Shown: positions 1 to 7,868, numbered from the stretch's first letter. The stretch is 25,647 nt of DNA from JAYSFC01 sp041913505 (GCA_041913505.1 JAYSFC010000046.1:1-25647); one strand, 5' to 3'. Made by a program: numbers and translations. The notes: generated by a model not told the origin, from the letters alone.

Positions 1-1039
1 GGGCACCACCTTCCGCGCGCAGCTGGCCGAAGCGGGCGTGATCTTCTGCTCCTTCTCGCACGCCGTGCAGCACCATCCCGAGCTGGTCGAGCGCTACCTC
101 GGCACCGTCGTGCCGCCGGGCGACAACTTCTACGCGGCCCTCAATTCCGCGGTGTTCTCCGACGGTTCGTTCGTCTACGTGCCCGAGGGCGTGCGCTGCC
201 CCATGGAGCTGTCCTCCTATTTCCGCATCAACGCGCGCAACACCGGCCAGTTCGAGCGCACGCTGATCATCGCGGAGGCGGGCAGCGAAGTGAGCTACCT
301 GGAAGGCTGCACCGCCCCGCAGCGCGACGAGAACCAGCTGCACGCTGCCGTGGTGGAGCTGATCGCGCACGACGACGCGTTCATCAAGTACTCCACGGTG
401 CAGAACTGGTACCCCGGCGACGAAAACGGCGTGGGCGGCATCTACAACTTCGTCACCAAGCGCGGCCTGGCGGCCGGCAAGCGCTCGCGCATTGCCTGGA
501 CGCAGATCGAGACCGGATCGGCCATCACCTGGAAGTACCCCAGCGTGGTGCTGCGCGGCGACGAATCGAACGGCGAGTTCCACTCGATCGCCGTGTCCAA
601 CCACTTCCAGCAGGCGGACACGGGCACCAAGATGATCCACCTGGGCAAAAACACCACCAGCCGCATCGTCTCCAAGGGCATCAGCGCAGGCCATGCGCAG
701 AACAGCTACCGTGGCCTGGTGCGCGTCAATGCCGGCGCCGCCGGCGCGCGCAACCACACGCAGTGCGATTCGCTGCTCATTGGCCCCCAGTGTGGCGCCC
801 ACACCTTCCCCTACGTGGATGCCGCGCGCAGCGACGCTGTGGTGGAGCACGAGGCCACGACCACGCGTATTTCCGAGGAGCGGCTGTTTTATTGCCAGCA
901 GCGCGGCATCGATCCGCAGGAAGCCACGGCACTCATCGTCGGAGGCTTTTGCCAGGCGGTGCTGGAGGAGCTGCCCATGGAGTTCGCGCTGGAGGCCAAG
1001 GCGTTGCTCGCAGTGTCGCTCGAAGGCGCGGTCGGCTGA
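1..1039 (+). CDS. sufB: SufB, Fe-S cluster assembly scaffold subunit (5' partial)
   Basis: SufB is the main scaffold of the cytosolic SufBC2D complex, on which Fe-S clusters are assembled. The reading frame is open from base 2, so the N-terminal part of the gene lies outside the window; about 345 residues of a protein usually near 480 are present. The sequence shows the SufB core: VYVPEGVRCPMELSSYFRIN, then YLEGCTAP, the parallel beta-helix region with KGISAGHAQNSYRG, and HTQCDSLLIG followed by CGAHTFPYVD. The last two hold cysteines conserved in the family. The C-terminal helix region contains EERLFYCQQRGI. It is the first visible gene of a suf operon and is followed by a 72-base spacer that is mostly a dispersed repeat. 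Identification is firm; only the missing 5' end limits it. Confidence 0.97.
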   Translation, partial: GTTFRAQLAEAGVIFCSFSHAVQHHPELVERYLGTVVPPGDNFYAALNSAVFSDGSFVYVPEGVRCPMELSSYFRINARNTGQFERTLIIAEAGSEVSYLEGCTAPQRDENQLHAAVVELIAHDDAFIKYSTVQNWYPGDENGVGGIYNFVTKRGLAAGKRSRIAWTQIETGSAITWKYPSVVLRGDESNGEFHSIAVSNHFQQADTGTKMIHLGKNTTSRIVSKGISAGHAQNSYRGLVRVNAGAAGARNHTQCDSLLIGPQCGAHTFPYVDAARSDAVVEHEATTTRISEERLFYCQQRGIDPQEATALIVGGFCQAVLEELPMEFALEAKALLAVSLEGAVG

Positions 1040-1098
1040 AATTTTGATCAAAAACGGCTTGGAGTCCTTATCTGGCGGTCACAAGCAGCTATCAAATT
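1040..1098 (+). repeat. Dispersed ~60-bp intergenic repeat in the sufB-sufC spacer
   Basis: This AT-richer 59-base stretch begins at the sufB stop and ends about 13 bases before the sufC start. It starts AATTTTGATCAAAAACGG and ends AGCAGCTATCAAATT. The same end motifs at the same spacing, in the opposite orientation, occur at 24707-24766. By hand I align about 35 of 60 positions, with an exact shared 11-mer, AGCTATCAAAT. From memory, similar elements (GATAGCT at one end, TCAAAAT at the other) are scattered through Comamonadaceae intergenic regions. Family membership is therefore part observation and part recollection. It may form a weak hairpin between sufB and sufC. Confidence 0.6.
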
Positions 1099-1111
1099 CA
1101 TAGGAAACAAC

Positions 1112-1882
1112 ATGAACTACACCCCACCCCTGCTGCAAGTGCGCGACCTGCGCGTCAACGTGGGCGAACGCACCGTGCTGCAGTCCGTTTCGCTCGACGT
1201 ACCCGCCGGCCATCTCGTGGTGCTGATGGGCGCCAACGGCAGCGGCAAGAGCACGCTGGGCATGGCGCTGGCCGGCCACCCCAGGTACCGGGTGCTGGGC
1301 GGCCAGGCGCGGCTGGACGGGCAGGACCTGCTCCAGCTGTCCGCGCATGAGCGCGCCCGTGCCGGGCTGTTCGTGTCCTTCCAGTCGCCGCCCGATGTAC
1401 CGGGCGTGAAGAACAACCTGTTCATCCGCACCGCACTCAATGCCGTGCACGAAGCGCGCGGCCAGGAGCCGCTGGACGCGTTCGACTTCCTCGCCAGCGC
1501 CAAACAGACTGCCAAGGAGCTGGGCTTGCCCGAGGCCATGCTGGGCCGCCCGGTGAACGAAGGATTTTCCGGCGGCGAGAGAAAGCGCAACGAGCTGCTG
1601 CAGCTGGCGCTGCTGCAGCCACGCCTGGCGCTGCTCGACGAGATCGACTCGGGCATGGACGTGGACGGCGTGCGCGCCGTCGTCGCGCTGATGCAGAAGC
1701 TGCGCGCCCAGGGCACGGCCTTCATCGTTGTCTCGCACTACCTGCAGCTGATCGAACAGCTGCAGCCCGACGCCGTGCTGCGCCTGGACCAGGGCCGTAT
1801 CGCCGAGACGGGCGACGCGGAGTTGGCGCGGCGCATTGCCCGCACCGGCTTTGCGCGCCAGCCCCAGACCGTGGAGGCATAA
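1112..1882 (+). CDS. sufC: SufC, ABC-type ATPase of the SufBCD complex
   Basis: SufC supplies ATP hydrolysis to the SufBC2D scaffold and drives the conformational change needed for cluster assembly. The 256-residue protein has Walker A GANGSGKST (residues 40-48), a Q-loop glutamine at 91 (SFQSPP), the signature FSGGERKR (152-159), Walker B LALLDE with catalytic E177, and the switch histidine H209 (VVSHY). The family-typical stretch PDVPGVKNNLF is also present. The start ATG at 1112 follows AGGAAACAA at a sensible distance. There are only four bases between its stop and the sufD start, so the two genes are cotranscribed. Length and motifs are normal for the family. Confidence 0.98.
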   Translation: MNYTPPLLQVRDLRVNVGERTVLQSVSLDVPAGHLVVLMGANGSGKSTLGMALAGHPRYRVLGGQARLDGQDLLQLSAHERARAGLFVSFQSPPDVPGVKNNLFIRTALNAVHEARGQEPLDAFDFLASAKQTAKELGLPEAMLGRPVNEGFSGGERKRNELLQLALLQPRLALLDEIDSGMDVDGVRAVVALMQKLRAQGTAFIVVSHYLQLIEQLQPDAVLRLDQGRIAETGDAELARRIARTGFARQPQTVEA

Positions 1883-1886
1883 GACC

Positions 1887-3122
1887 ATGGACCGCTCAAG
1901 AGCCGATATCCTCGCCGCGCGCGAGCAGTTGCACATCCGGGGCTGGGTTGCGCGGCACAGCGAGGCCTTCCACCACCTGCCGCCGCCTGCGCTGGCGGAC
2001 TGGCTGGGCGCGCAGATGGACGAGGGCCGCGATACGCCGCCGCCGGCCGAGTCCGGCTGGACGCTACACCCCCTGGGTGCACAGGCCGTACAGGCCCGCT
2101 GGCTGGATGCGCTGGACCCCGCGCAGCGCGCCGAGCTGCTGGCCGACCTGCCCGCCCCCGGCGAGGGCGAAGCTGCCCCCTTTGCCTGGGCCCACCGTGC
2201 GTTGTGCCGGCAGGGCCTGCGTTTGCGCGTGGCCGCTGCACCGGGCGCAGCGCGTGAACCCGTGTACCTGGAGCTGCGCCACCAGCCGCGCGCGCCAGCC
2301 GAGGCGCCGCTCCTGGTGCTGGACGTGGACCCCGGCGTGCACTGCGTGCTCATCGAAACCCATGAGCGCGAGGGCGCGGACGGTGCCTCGCAGGCCGTGG
2401 CGCAGAACCTGCATGCCCATATCCGCCTGGCGGCGGGCGCGAAGCTGCAGCACCTGCGCATTGCCGCGCCGCAGGCCGACGACCGCGTGGCCCACCACCT
2501 GCATGTCCGCCTGGCGGAGGGCGCCGGCTATGCGCAGGCGCTGGTCGCCACGGGCAGTGGCTATCACCTGCAGCGCAGCCACATCGTCCTGCAGGGCGAG
2601 GGTGCCAGCGCGCGCCAGGCGGCCCTGCTGCTGCTGGGCAGCGGGCAGGCCGACCTGCAGACTTATACCGACCTGCAGGCCGCGCGCAGCGCCAGCCAGG
2701 TCGAGACCCTGGCGCTGGCCCAGGGCCGCGCCCACGCCGTGGCCAACGCCCACACGCGCATCGCGCCCGGCTGCGACGGTGCCGACGTGCGCCAGCGCCT
2801 GGCGGGCGTGCCGCTGGCGGGCCATCCGCGCCTGATCCTCCGTCCGCACCTGGAAATCCTGCACGACAACGTGCAGGCCGCGCACGGCGCCACCTGGGGC
2901 GCCTTGCCCGAGGACGCGCTGTTCTACGCCCGCCAACGCGGCCTTCATGATGCCGCCGCGCGCGCCCTCATCATCGAAGGCATGGCGCGCGCACTGCTGG
3001 AGCGCTGCCTGGGCGAGGAGGGCGATGGCAACGGGGCGCTGACGCAATGGTTGCAGGGCGGCTGGCTGGCGCACGCCATTGCCCGGCAATTGCAAGTCGG
3101 CGAGGAGGCACGCCATGGGTAA
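1887..3122 (+). CDS. sufD: SufD, Fe-S assembly scaffold subunit
   Basis: SufD is the SufB paralogue that completes the SufBC2D scaffold and helps bring in iron and form the cluster site at the SufB-SufD interface. I place the start at the ATG at 1887, with GGAGG at 1873-1877 nine bases upstream, giving 411 residues; the frame stays open upstream into sufC but without a better start. The N-terminal part is alanine-rich and weakly conserved. The C-terminal half has the family pattern: HPRLILRPHLEILHDNVQ, then HGATWG (H333, probably the conserved interface histidine), EDALFYARQRGL and ARALIIEGMARALLERC. The stop overlaps the sufS start by eight bases. Its identity rests on the C-terminal motifs plus its place between sufC and sufS. 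Confidence 0.95.
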   Translation: MDRSRADILAAREQLHIRGWVARHSEAFHHLPPPALADWLGAQMDEGRDTPPPAESGWTLHPLGAQAVQARWLDALDPAQRAELLADLPAPGEGEAAPFAWAHRALCRQGLRLRVAAAPGAAREPVYLELRHQPRAPAEAPLLVLDVDPGVHCVLIETHEREGADGASQAVAQNLHAHIRLAAGAKLQHLRIAAPQADDRVAHHLHVRLAEGAGYAQALVATGSGYHLQRSHIVLQGEGASARQAALLLLGSGQADLQTYTDLQAARSASQVETLALAQGRAHAVANAHTRIAPGCDGADVRQRLAGVPLAGHPRLILRPHLEILHDNVQAAHGATWGALPEDALFYARQRGLHDAAARALIIEGMARALLERCLGEEGDGNGALTQWLQGGWLAHAIARQLQVGEEARHG

Positions 3123-4380
3123 GTCACATCCCTTGCTGCACACCTGCGTCCTGTCCGTGCAGGCGCTGCGCGCGCAGTTTCCCGTGCTGGCACAGCACGT
3201 CCACGGCCACCCCCTGGCTTACCTGGACAACGCCGCCACCACGCAGATGCCGCTGGCAGTGCAGGAGGCCATGCAGCGCTTTGAGCAGCACGACCGCGCC
3301 AACATCCACCGCGGCGTGCACACCCTGAGCCAGCGCGCCACCGACGCGTTCGACGAGGCCCGTGCCACGCTCAAGCGCTTCATTGGCGCGGGCAGCGAGC
3401 ACGAGTTGGTCTTTACCAGCGGCACGACCGAGGCCCTGAACCTCGTCGCGCATGGGCTGTGGGCCGCCGGGCCCGGCAAAGCCTGGCTGCGCCCGGGCGA
3501 CCGCATCATCGTGAGCGGCCTGGAGCACCACGCCAACCTCGTGCCCTGGCAGCAGGCCGCACGCATGAGCGGCGCCGAGTTGGTCATCCTGAAGCCCGAC
3601 GCGCAGGGGCGCGTGCACGAAGCCGACCTGGCAGCACTGCTCACGCCCCGCGCCCGCGTGCTGGCCCTTACCGCCTGCGCCAACGCCACGGGCGAGCGCC
3701 CGCCATACGAGGCCCTGATGACGATGGCGCGCCAGGCCGGCGCATTGACAGTGCTGGACGCCGCCCAGGCCGCGGGCCACGCCATGCCGGCGCTGGAGCA
3801 ACTGGACTGCGACTTCATGGCCTTTTCCGGCCACAAGATGTATGGGCCCATGGGCACCGGGGCGCTGGCCGGCCGGCGCAGCGCACTCGAGCGTCTGTAC
3901 CCGCTGCGCCTGGGCGGCGACATGGTGGAGTGGGTGAGCTACGCCGAGGCGGGCTATGCGCCGCTGCCCGCGCGGCTGGAGGGCGGCACGCCCAACGTGG
4001 CCGGGGCCGTGGGCCTGGCGGCGGCGGCACGCTTCATCGACGGCCTGGGACGCGACGCCATCGACCAGCATCTGCACGCCCTGCGCGCGCAGGCGCTGGC
4101 AGGCCTGTCGGGGCTCGACGGCGTGACGGTGCTGGCACCGCATGCCACGCAGGCCTCGCTGGTGTCGTTCGTCGCGCGCGACGTGCATCCCCACGACATC
4201 GGCACGCTGCTGGACGAGCGCGGCATCGCCGTGCGCACCGGCCACCACTGCGCCCAGCCACTGCTGGACCACCTGGGGCTGGGCCCCACCACACGCGCTT
4301 CGTTCGCCCTGTACAACAGCCATGAAGAGGTTGAGCGCCTGATCGCCGGCGTGGCCCAGGCGCTGGAGGTCATGCGATGA
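3115..4380 (+). CDS. sufS: SufS, cysteine desulfurase
   Basis: SufS is a pyridoxal-phosphate enzyme that removes sulfur from L-cysteine and holds it as a persulfide for Fe-S assembly. The 421-residue protein starts at ATG 3115, preceded by GAGGAGG and overlapping the sufD stop by eight bases. Visible active-site elements are YLDNAATT (37-44), LEHHAN with H139, LDAAQAAGH with D215 and Q218, the PLP lysine in SGHKMYGPMGTG (K241), and RTGHHCAQP with catalytic C379. This is the group II (SufS/CsdA) arrangement, which needs a partner such as SufE or SufU to accept the persulfide; the next gene is sufU. Its stop overlaps that start by four bases (ATGA). Confidence 0.98.
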   Translation: MGKSHPLLHTCVLSVQALRAQFPVLAQHVHGHPLAYLDNAATTQMPLAVQEAMQRFEQHDRANIHRGVHTLSQRATDAFDEARATLKRFIGAGSEHELVFTSGTTEALNLVAHGLWAAGPGKAWLRPGDRIIVSGLEHHANLVPWQQAARMSGAELVILKPDAQGRVHEADLAALLTPRARVLALTACANATGERPPYEALMTMARQAGALTVLDAAQAAGHAMPALEQLDCDFMAFSGHKMYGPMGTGALAGRRSALERLYPLRLGGDMVEWVSYAEAGYAPLPARLEGGTPNVAGAVGLAAAARFIDGLGRDAIDQHLHALRAQALAGLSGLDGVTVLAPHATQASLVSFVARDVHPHDIGTLLDERGIAVRTGHHCAQPLLDHLGLGPTTRASFALYNSHEEVERLIAGVAQALEVMR

Positions 4381-4862
4381 CTGCATTTACCGGCAACGCT
4401 GAAAACGAGCTCTACCAGGAGGTGGTGCTGGAGCACAAGCGCGCGCCGCGCAACTTCGGCCACCTGCCGCAGCCCACGCACCAGGCGCAGGGCACCAACC
4501 CTTCGTGCGGTGACCGCATCGCGGTGGAGCTGCAATTGCAGGACGGGCGTGTGCAGGATATACGCTTCACCGGCCAGGGCTGCGCGATCTGCATGGCCTC
4601 CACGTCGATGATGACCGAAGCCGTGAAAGGCCGGGACATCGCCGCCGCGCAGGCGCTGCAGCAGCACTTTCGCGCCGTGCTCACGGGCGAGGAAGAGCCC
4701 GAAGGCGTCCCCCTGGGCAAGCTGGTCAGCCTGGCCGGCGTGCGCCAGTACCCCAGCCGCATCAAGTGCGCGCTGCTGGGCTGGCACGCGCTGATGCACG
4801 CCATCGCCGAAGGTAGCCAGGGGGCCGCCGCCGGCGTGAGCACCGAGGAGCCTCAGCCATGA
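4377..4862 (+). CDS. sufU: SufU, zinc-dependent sulfur acceptor / IscU-like protein
   Basis: SufU accepts the persulfide sulfur from SufS and passes it on to the SufBCD scaffold. The 161-residue protein has NPSCGDR (C44, D46), GQGCAICMAS (C69 and an extra C72) and SRIKCALLGW (C131). These are the positions of the four zinc ligands known in Bacillus SufU. In place of the IscU HC pair it has the KC of SufU, and it carries the longer segment between the second and third cysteines that distinguishes SufU from IscU. The start overlaps the sufS stop and the stop overlaps the sufT start, each by ATGA, so translational coupling is likely. A low-complexity tail after residue 145 looks unstructured. 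Confidence 0.93.
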   Translation: MTAFTGNAENELYQEVVLEHKRAPRNFGHLPQPTHQAQGTNPSCGDRIAVELQLQDGRVQDIRFTGQGCAICMASTSMMTEAVKGRDIAAAQALQQHFRAVLTGEEEPEGVPLGKLVSLAGVRQYPSRIKCALLGWHALMHAIAEGSQGAAAGVSTEEPQP

Positions 4863-5413
4863 TGAACCGTCGCCAACGTGAAGATGTCCTGGTCCGCCGC
4901 GCTGTAACCGTGGAGACCGTGCCCAGCGGCCACCCCGTGGAACTGGAGGCCGGGCAGCTGGCGCAGATCACGCAGGCGCTGGGCTCGTCCTTCACGCTGC
5001 TGGTCGATGGCCAGCTCATGCGCCTGAAGGGCGTGGACGCGGACGCCATCGGCAAGGAGCCGCCCCAGGCCGCCGCCGTGCCGGAGGATCTGCATATCGA
5101 CGACCTGGAGCCGGTGATCTGGCAGACCCTGAGCACCTGCTACGACCCGGAGATCCCCGTGAACATCGTGGACCTGGGCCTGGTGTACCGGCTGGCCTTC
5201 GAGCCGCTGCAGGACACCGACAAAGTACATGTGCTGTTGGATATGACCCTCACCGCGCCCGGCTGCGGCATGGGCGAGGCGATTGCCGACGAGGTGTGCG
5301 ACAAGGTGCTGGCCTTGCCGCGTGTGGGCGAGATCACCGTGAATCTGGTGCTGAATCCGCCCTGGGAGCGGTCCATGATGAGCGAGGCGGCGCAGCTGGC
5401 GCTGGGCCTGTAA
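4859..5413 (+). CDS. sufT: SufT, MIP18/DUF59-family Fe-S maturation factor
   Basis: SufT proteins assist maturation of Fe-S proteins, probably in cluster transfer rather than in the scaffold itself. The 184-residue protein has an N-terminal extension of about 80 residues, then the DUF59 domain: STCYDPEIPVNIVDLGLVY (C94 in the DPE loop), DMTLTAPGCGMG (C136) and VNLVLNPPW. This long form is the type found inside suf operons (the SufT subfamily), as opposed to short stand-alone DUF59 proteins. ATG at 4859 overlaps the sufU stop; ATG at 4862 is a possible alternative one codon later. It is the last gene of the operon, with a terminator directly after it. Confidence 0.92.
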   Translation: MMNRRQREDVLVRRAVTVETVPSGHPVELEAGQLAQITQALGSSFTLLVDGQLMRLKGVDADAIGKEPPQAAAVPEDLHIDDLEPVIWQTLSTCYDPEIPVNIVDLGLVYRLAFEPLQDTDKVHVLLDMTLTAPGCGMGEAIADEVCDKVLALPRVGEITVNLVLNPPWERSMMSEAAQLALGL

Positions 5414-5416
5414 TAG

Positions 5417-5446
5417 AAAAGGGGCAGGTACCACCTGCCCCTTTTT
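5417..5446. terminator. Bidirectional intrinsic terminator after sufT
   Basis: Arms GGGGCAGGT (5421-5429) and ACCTGCCCC (5433-5441) pair perfectly around a three-base loop. They are flanked by AAAA on the left and TTTTT on the right, which extends the stem and gives a T-tract on either strand. It lies between the sufT stop and the stop of the convergent DUF2249 gene, so it can end transcription from both sides. Confidence 0.92.
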
Positions 5447-5466
5447 GCTTTTGGCCGGCCCTTCGA

Positions 5467-5763
5467 TCAGCCGCAGCAGGCGCCGCCGGAGCAGCAGGAA
5501 TCCTCGGCCTGGGCGGCGTTGCCCTTGGCGGGCTTTTTGGCGATCTCGATCTGCCACAGCTGCGGGCCGGACTGCAGGTAGGTCCACTGGAATTGACCAG
5601 GCGCGCGATTCTCGAGCTGCATGTGCAGCGGCACGGGGTCGTGGTCATTGACGATCTGCAGCGACTCGCCTGCGCCCAGGGCGTCCAAGCGGCCAAAGAT
5701 CTGTGCGTGGCGCTCGTAGGGAGCGATGGTACGCACGTCGATCACGGAAACGGTGTTGCTCAT
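5467..5763 (-). CDS. DUF2249 protein with cysteine-rich C-terminal tail
   Basis: This 98-residue protein has a DUF2249-type domain over roughly residues 5-75: IDVRTIAPYERHAQIFGRLD, ESLQIVNDHDPVPLH, and GPQLWQIEIAKK. The domain's biochemical role is not established; such genes often occur with denitrification and NO-response genes, and this one follows nnrS on the same strand. The protein ends in a short linker and the tail SCCSGGACCG, four cysteines in two pairs, which could bind metal or carry thiol chemistry. That tail is outside the domain. A weak ribosome site (GAAAGG) precedes the ATG. It is probably cotranscribed with nnrS across a 63-base purine-rich spacer with no visible terminator. 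Confidence 0.85.
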   Translation of the reverse strand: MSNTVSVIDVRTIAPYERHAQIFGRLDALGAGESLQIVNDHDPVPLHMQLENRAPGQFQWTYLQSGPQLWQIEIAKKPAKGNAAQAEDSCCSGGACCG

Positions 5764-5826
5764 GGTTCAACCTTTCGGGGTGTGTGAAGGAAAAAAAGCG
5801 AAGGGGAGGAGGGGACAGGAAGGCGC

Positions 5827-7038
5827 TCAGCCGTCCTTGCCGTCCAAGCGGGTACGCATCAGCCAGGGCGTGTAGATCACCAGGTAGATGGCGAAGGCAA
5901 TGGCCCACAGGCAGGCCGCGCCCTCCAGCGCGTAGGGGTACCAGGCAGGCTGCACGGCGGGCACCAGCACGCGCAGAACGGCGGCCGCCATCACCAGGCC
6001 ATAGGCCGCCACCTCGCCGCGCGAGGCCTGCAGCGGCCGGCCCGTGTGGCCGCGCGCCGTGCGCGTGACCATGCCGATGATCAGCCCGCCGATCACGCCA
6101 ACGGCGAAAGCATGCACGGCTAACGACTGCGCCACCCAGCCCAACTGGGCCAGCGCCAACAGCAGGAACCCCACGGGCAGCCACGCATACGAGGCATGCA
6201 GGATCCACAGGATGGGCCGCTTGAGCGTGACCAAGGGGTGCCACTTCCACAGCCGTGCGGCGTTCAGCATGGCGGCAGCCAGGCTCGCCAACAGCACCAC
6301 GGGCGCCGGCGCGGCCAGCACCCACAGCGCCAGGGCCACGGCGGTAACGGCCAGCACCGACAGCTCGAACTTGCGCGGTATGTTGATGACCAGGCCCGGC
6401 GTCACGTTGCGGGTGAACATGGGCACCACGCGCCCCGTCATCACGCACACCACCATGAGGATGAGAGCCAGCTCCGCATACAGGGCATTGACGGCGCGCA
6501 CGGCAATGAGGCCCTGCACCGACAGGTGGAACACCAGGTTGGCCGCCGCCATCACCAGCAGCAGCGAAATCAAGGGAATGTTGCGCTTGTTGCCTGCCTT
6601 GATCAGCACCCGCAACAGCACGGCGGCCACGGCAGGCAGCAGCGCCATATCCAGCACCGCATAGACCGGGTAAGGCGCTACCAGCGCCGCCAGCCGCGCT
6701 GCCAGCCACAGCAGGGCCAGCGCACCCAGCAGCGGGCCGCGCGCGGTTTCCAGTCCCGTCCAGGCCTTCACGGCGGTGAGCAGGAAACCCACCACCACGC
6801 TGGCGGCAAAGCCGAATAGCATCTCATGCGCATGCCACATCAGGGGCGGGATCTCCAGCCGCAGCTGAAGGTGCCCCAAAAAGATGGCGATCCACAGCGG
6901 CACCGACAGGCAGGCCAGCAACGTGGCGCCCAGGTAGAAAGGCCGGAATCCGAGGCGCAGCAGCGGCCAGTCCTTGAGTGGTGCAACGGGTTGGGCCGTG
7001 TGGGCGGTGGAAATTTGCGGTGGCCGAAGCGGAGTCAT
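5827..7038 (-). CDS. nnrS: NnrS family multi-pass membrane protein
   Basis: NnrS is an inner-membrane, haem-associated protein that helps protect cells from nitric oxide and nitrosative stress. The 403-residue product is almost entirely hydrophobic, with about twelve membrane segments. Family patterns include LRLGFRPFYLGA, PPLMWHAHEMLFGFAASVVVGFLLTAV, MTGRVVPMFTRN, and HAFAVGVIGGLIIGMVTRTARGHTGR written across residues in the C-terminal third. I chose ATG at 7038; an in-frame GTG at 7059 would add seven residues but has no ribosome site. A palindrome resembling an NsrR operator begins 39 bases upstream, consistent with induction by NO. The DUF2249 gene follows on the same strand. Confidence 0.93.
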   Translation of the reverse strand: MTPLRPPQISTAHTAQPVAPLKDWPLLRLGFRPFYLGATLLACLSVPLWIAIFLGHLQLRLEIPPLMWHAHEMLFGFAASVVVGFLLTAVKAWTGLETARGPLLGALALLWLAARLAALVAPYPVYAVLDMALLPAVAAVLLRVLIKAGNKRNIPLISLLLVMAAANLVFHLSVQGLIAVRAVNALYAELALILMVVCVMTGRVVPMFTRNVTPGLVINIPRKFELSVLAVTAVALALWVLAAPAPVVLLASLAAAMLNAARLWKWHPLVTLKRPILWILHASYAWLPVGFLLLALAQLGWVAQSLAVHAFAVGVIGGLIIGMVTRTARGHTGRPLQASRGEVAAYGLVMAAAVLRVLVPAVQPAWYPYALEGAACLWAIAFAIYLVIYTPWLMRTRLDGKDG

Positions 7039-7076
7039 GAGAGGCCTGCGGACGAGCACAGGTTGGATTATTTGAT

Positions 7077-7099
7077 AAGATTCATTTTATATGAATCTT
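7077..7099. promoter_or_regulatory. Palindrome resembling an NsrR operator upstream of nnrS
   Basis: The arms AAGATTCAT (7077-7085) and ATGAATCTT (7091-7099) are a perfect 9-bp inverted repeat around five bases. Read as an 11-1-11 site it matches the known NsrR pattern (AAGATGYATTT, one base, then its complement) at most positions, with T for G at position 6 of each half. It lies just upstream of nnrS, a classic NsrR target, and overlaps sequence that could serve as the nnrS promoter (TAAAAT on the minus strand). The assignment is by pattern; no nsrR gene is in the window. Confidence 0.55.
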
Positions 7100-7268
7100 A
7101 AAAAATGCAAAGAAGAACCGAAGGCTTGTATGGCTTCCTGCCATGCCATTGCCGTATCGGGTCCTACCGCGGCATCTTATTTAATTGATACGATGTATAT
7201 TATGTCAAATATCAAAAATGGCTGGCTCAGCGGCCGGCCCCTTTGATAAACCTGGGCGACCACAGCAC
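7100..7268. other. Remainder of the nnrS-norE divergent spacer
   Basis: This AT-rich spacer has no gene I can support. It holds TTGATA (7185-7190) and TATCAA (7210-7215), a 6-bp inverted repeat 19 bases apart, too widely spaced for an FNR/DNR box (TTGAT, four bases, ATCAA). At 7190-7200 is ACGATGTATAT, a 9 of 11 match to one NsrR half-site, and TATTAT (7198-7203) could be a -10 element for norE. These are suggestions only. An in-frame extension of norE to 7185 exists but lacks a ribosome site and begins with a sequence unlike the family. Confidence 0.4.
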
Positions 7269-7868
7269 ATGTCTTCCGTCCTCCCCATCGATGCCTTTGC
7301 GCCACCCGCCCCCCGCAGGAATGTTCCTGGCTATATGGCCATGTGGGTGGGCATCTGCCTCGAGTTCATTGAGTTCACGCTCTTCTTCGTTGTCTACTTC
7401 ACTTCGCGCTGGCACCATCCCCAGGAGTTCCGCGATGGCGCGCACCGGCTCTGGACGGGTGGCGGCGTGGCCATTACGGTGGCCATGGTCACCAGCGGCT
7501 GGCTGCTGACACGCGTGGTGGCCTCCATGCGCGAGAACCGCAGACAGGCCGCGGCTGGCTGGCTCGGGCTGGCCCTGCTGGCGGGACTTGTGTATCCGAT
7601 GGTCAAGTTCTTCGAGTGGCGATGGAACATGGCGAATGGCCTGACAGCGGGCTCCGGCATCTTCGTGGTGGTGTACTGGTATCTCACGATCAACCACTTC
7701 ATCCACGCCAGTTGGGGCTTGATCGGCATGACCTGGTGCCTGGGCCGCCTCACAACGGGCGGCTACAGCGCACAGGACCATCGCGGCCTGGTGGCGATGG
7801 CCACCTACTGGCACGCCACGGATCTGGTGTGGCTGATGCTCTTCGCTCTCTTCTACGCTTTCGCCTGA
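7269..7868 (+). CDS. norE: NorE-like protein, cytochrome c oxidase subunit III family
   Basis: NorE resembles cytochrome oxidase subunit III and is linked to nitric oxide reductase, where it improves activity or assembly; its exact role is unsettled. The 199-residue protein starts at ATG 7269 and has five likely membrane segments. Family features are PGYMAMWVGICLEFIEFTLFF near the start, FFEWRWNMANGLTAG in the middle, TINHFIHASWGLIGMTW, and the C-terminal ATYWHATDLVWLMLFALFY, which matches the WH-DLVW signature of subunit III. The norF-like gene follows two bases after its stop. The norB/norC genes of the reductase are not in the window. Confidence 0.85.
   Translation: MSSVLPIDAFAPPAPRRNVPGYMAMWVGICLEFIEFTLFFVVYFTSRWHHPQEFRDGAHRLWTGGGVAITVAMVTSGWLLTRVVASMRENRRQAAAGWLGLALLAGLVYPMVKFFEWRWNMANGLTAGSGIFVVVYWYLTINHFIHASWGLIGMTWCLGRLTTGGYSAQDHRGLVAMATYWHATDLVWLMLFALFYAFA

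Noticed and set aside
2064..3143. A 359-residue minus-strand frame opposite sufD
   Set aside because: Shadow of sufD; no motif and low-complexity composition.
3124..4386. A 420-residue open frame on the minus strand opposite sufS
   Set aside because: It lies wholly inside sufS, has no ribosome site or recognisable domain, and its Gln/His/Arg-rich composition is what antisense frames of GC-rich genes give.
7185..7215. FNR/DNR box in the nnrS-norE spacer
   Set aside because: TTGATA and TATCAA are present but separated by 19 bases, while the FNR/DNR spacing is four.
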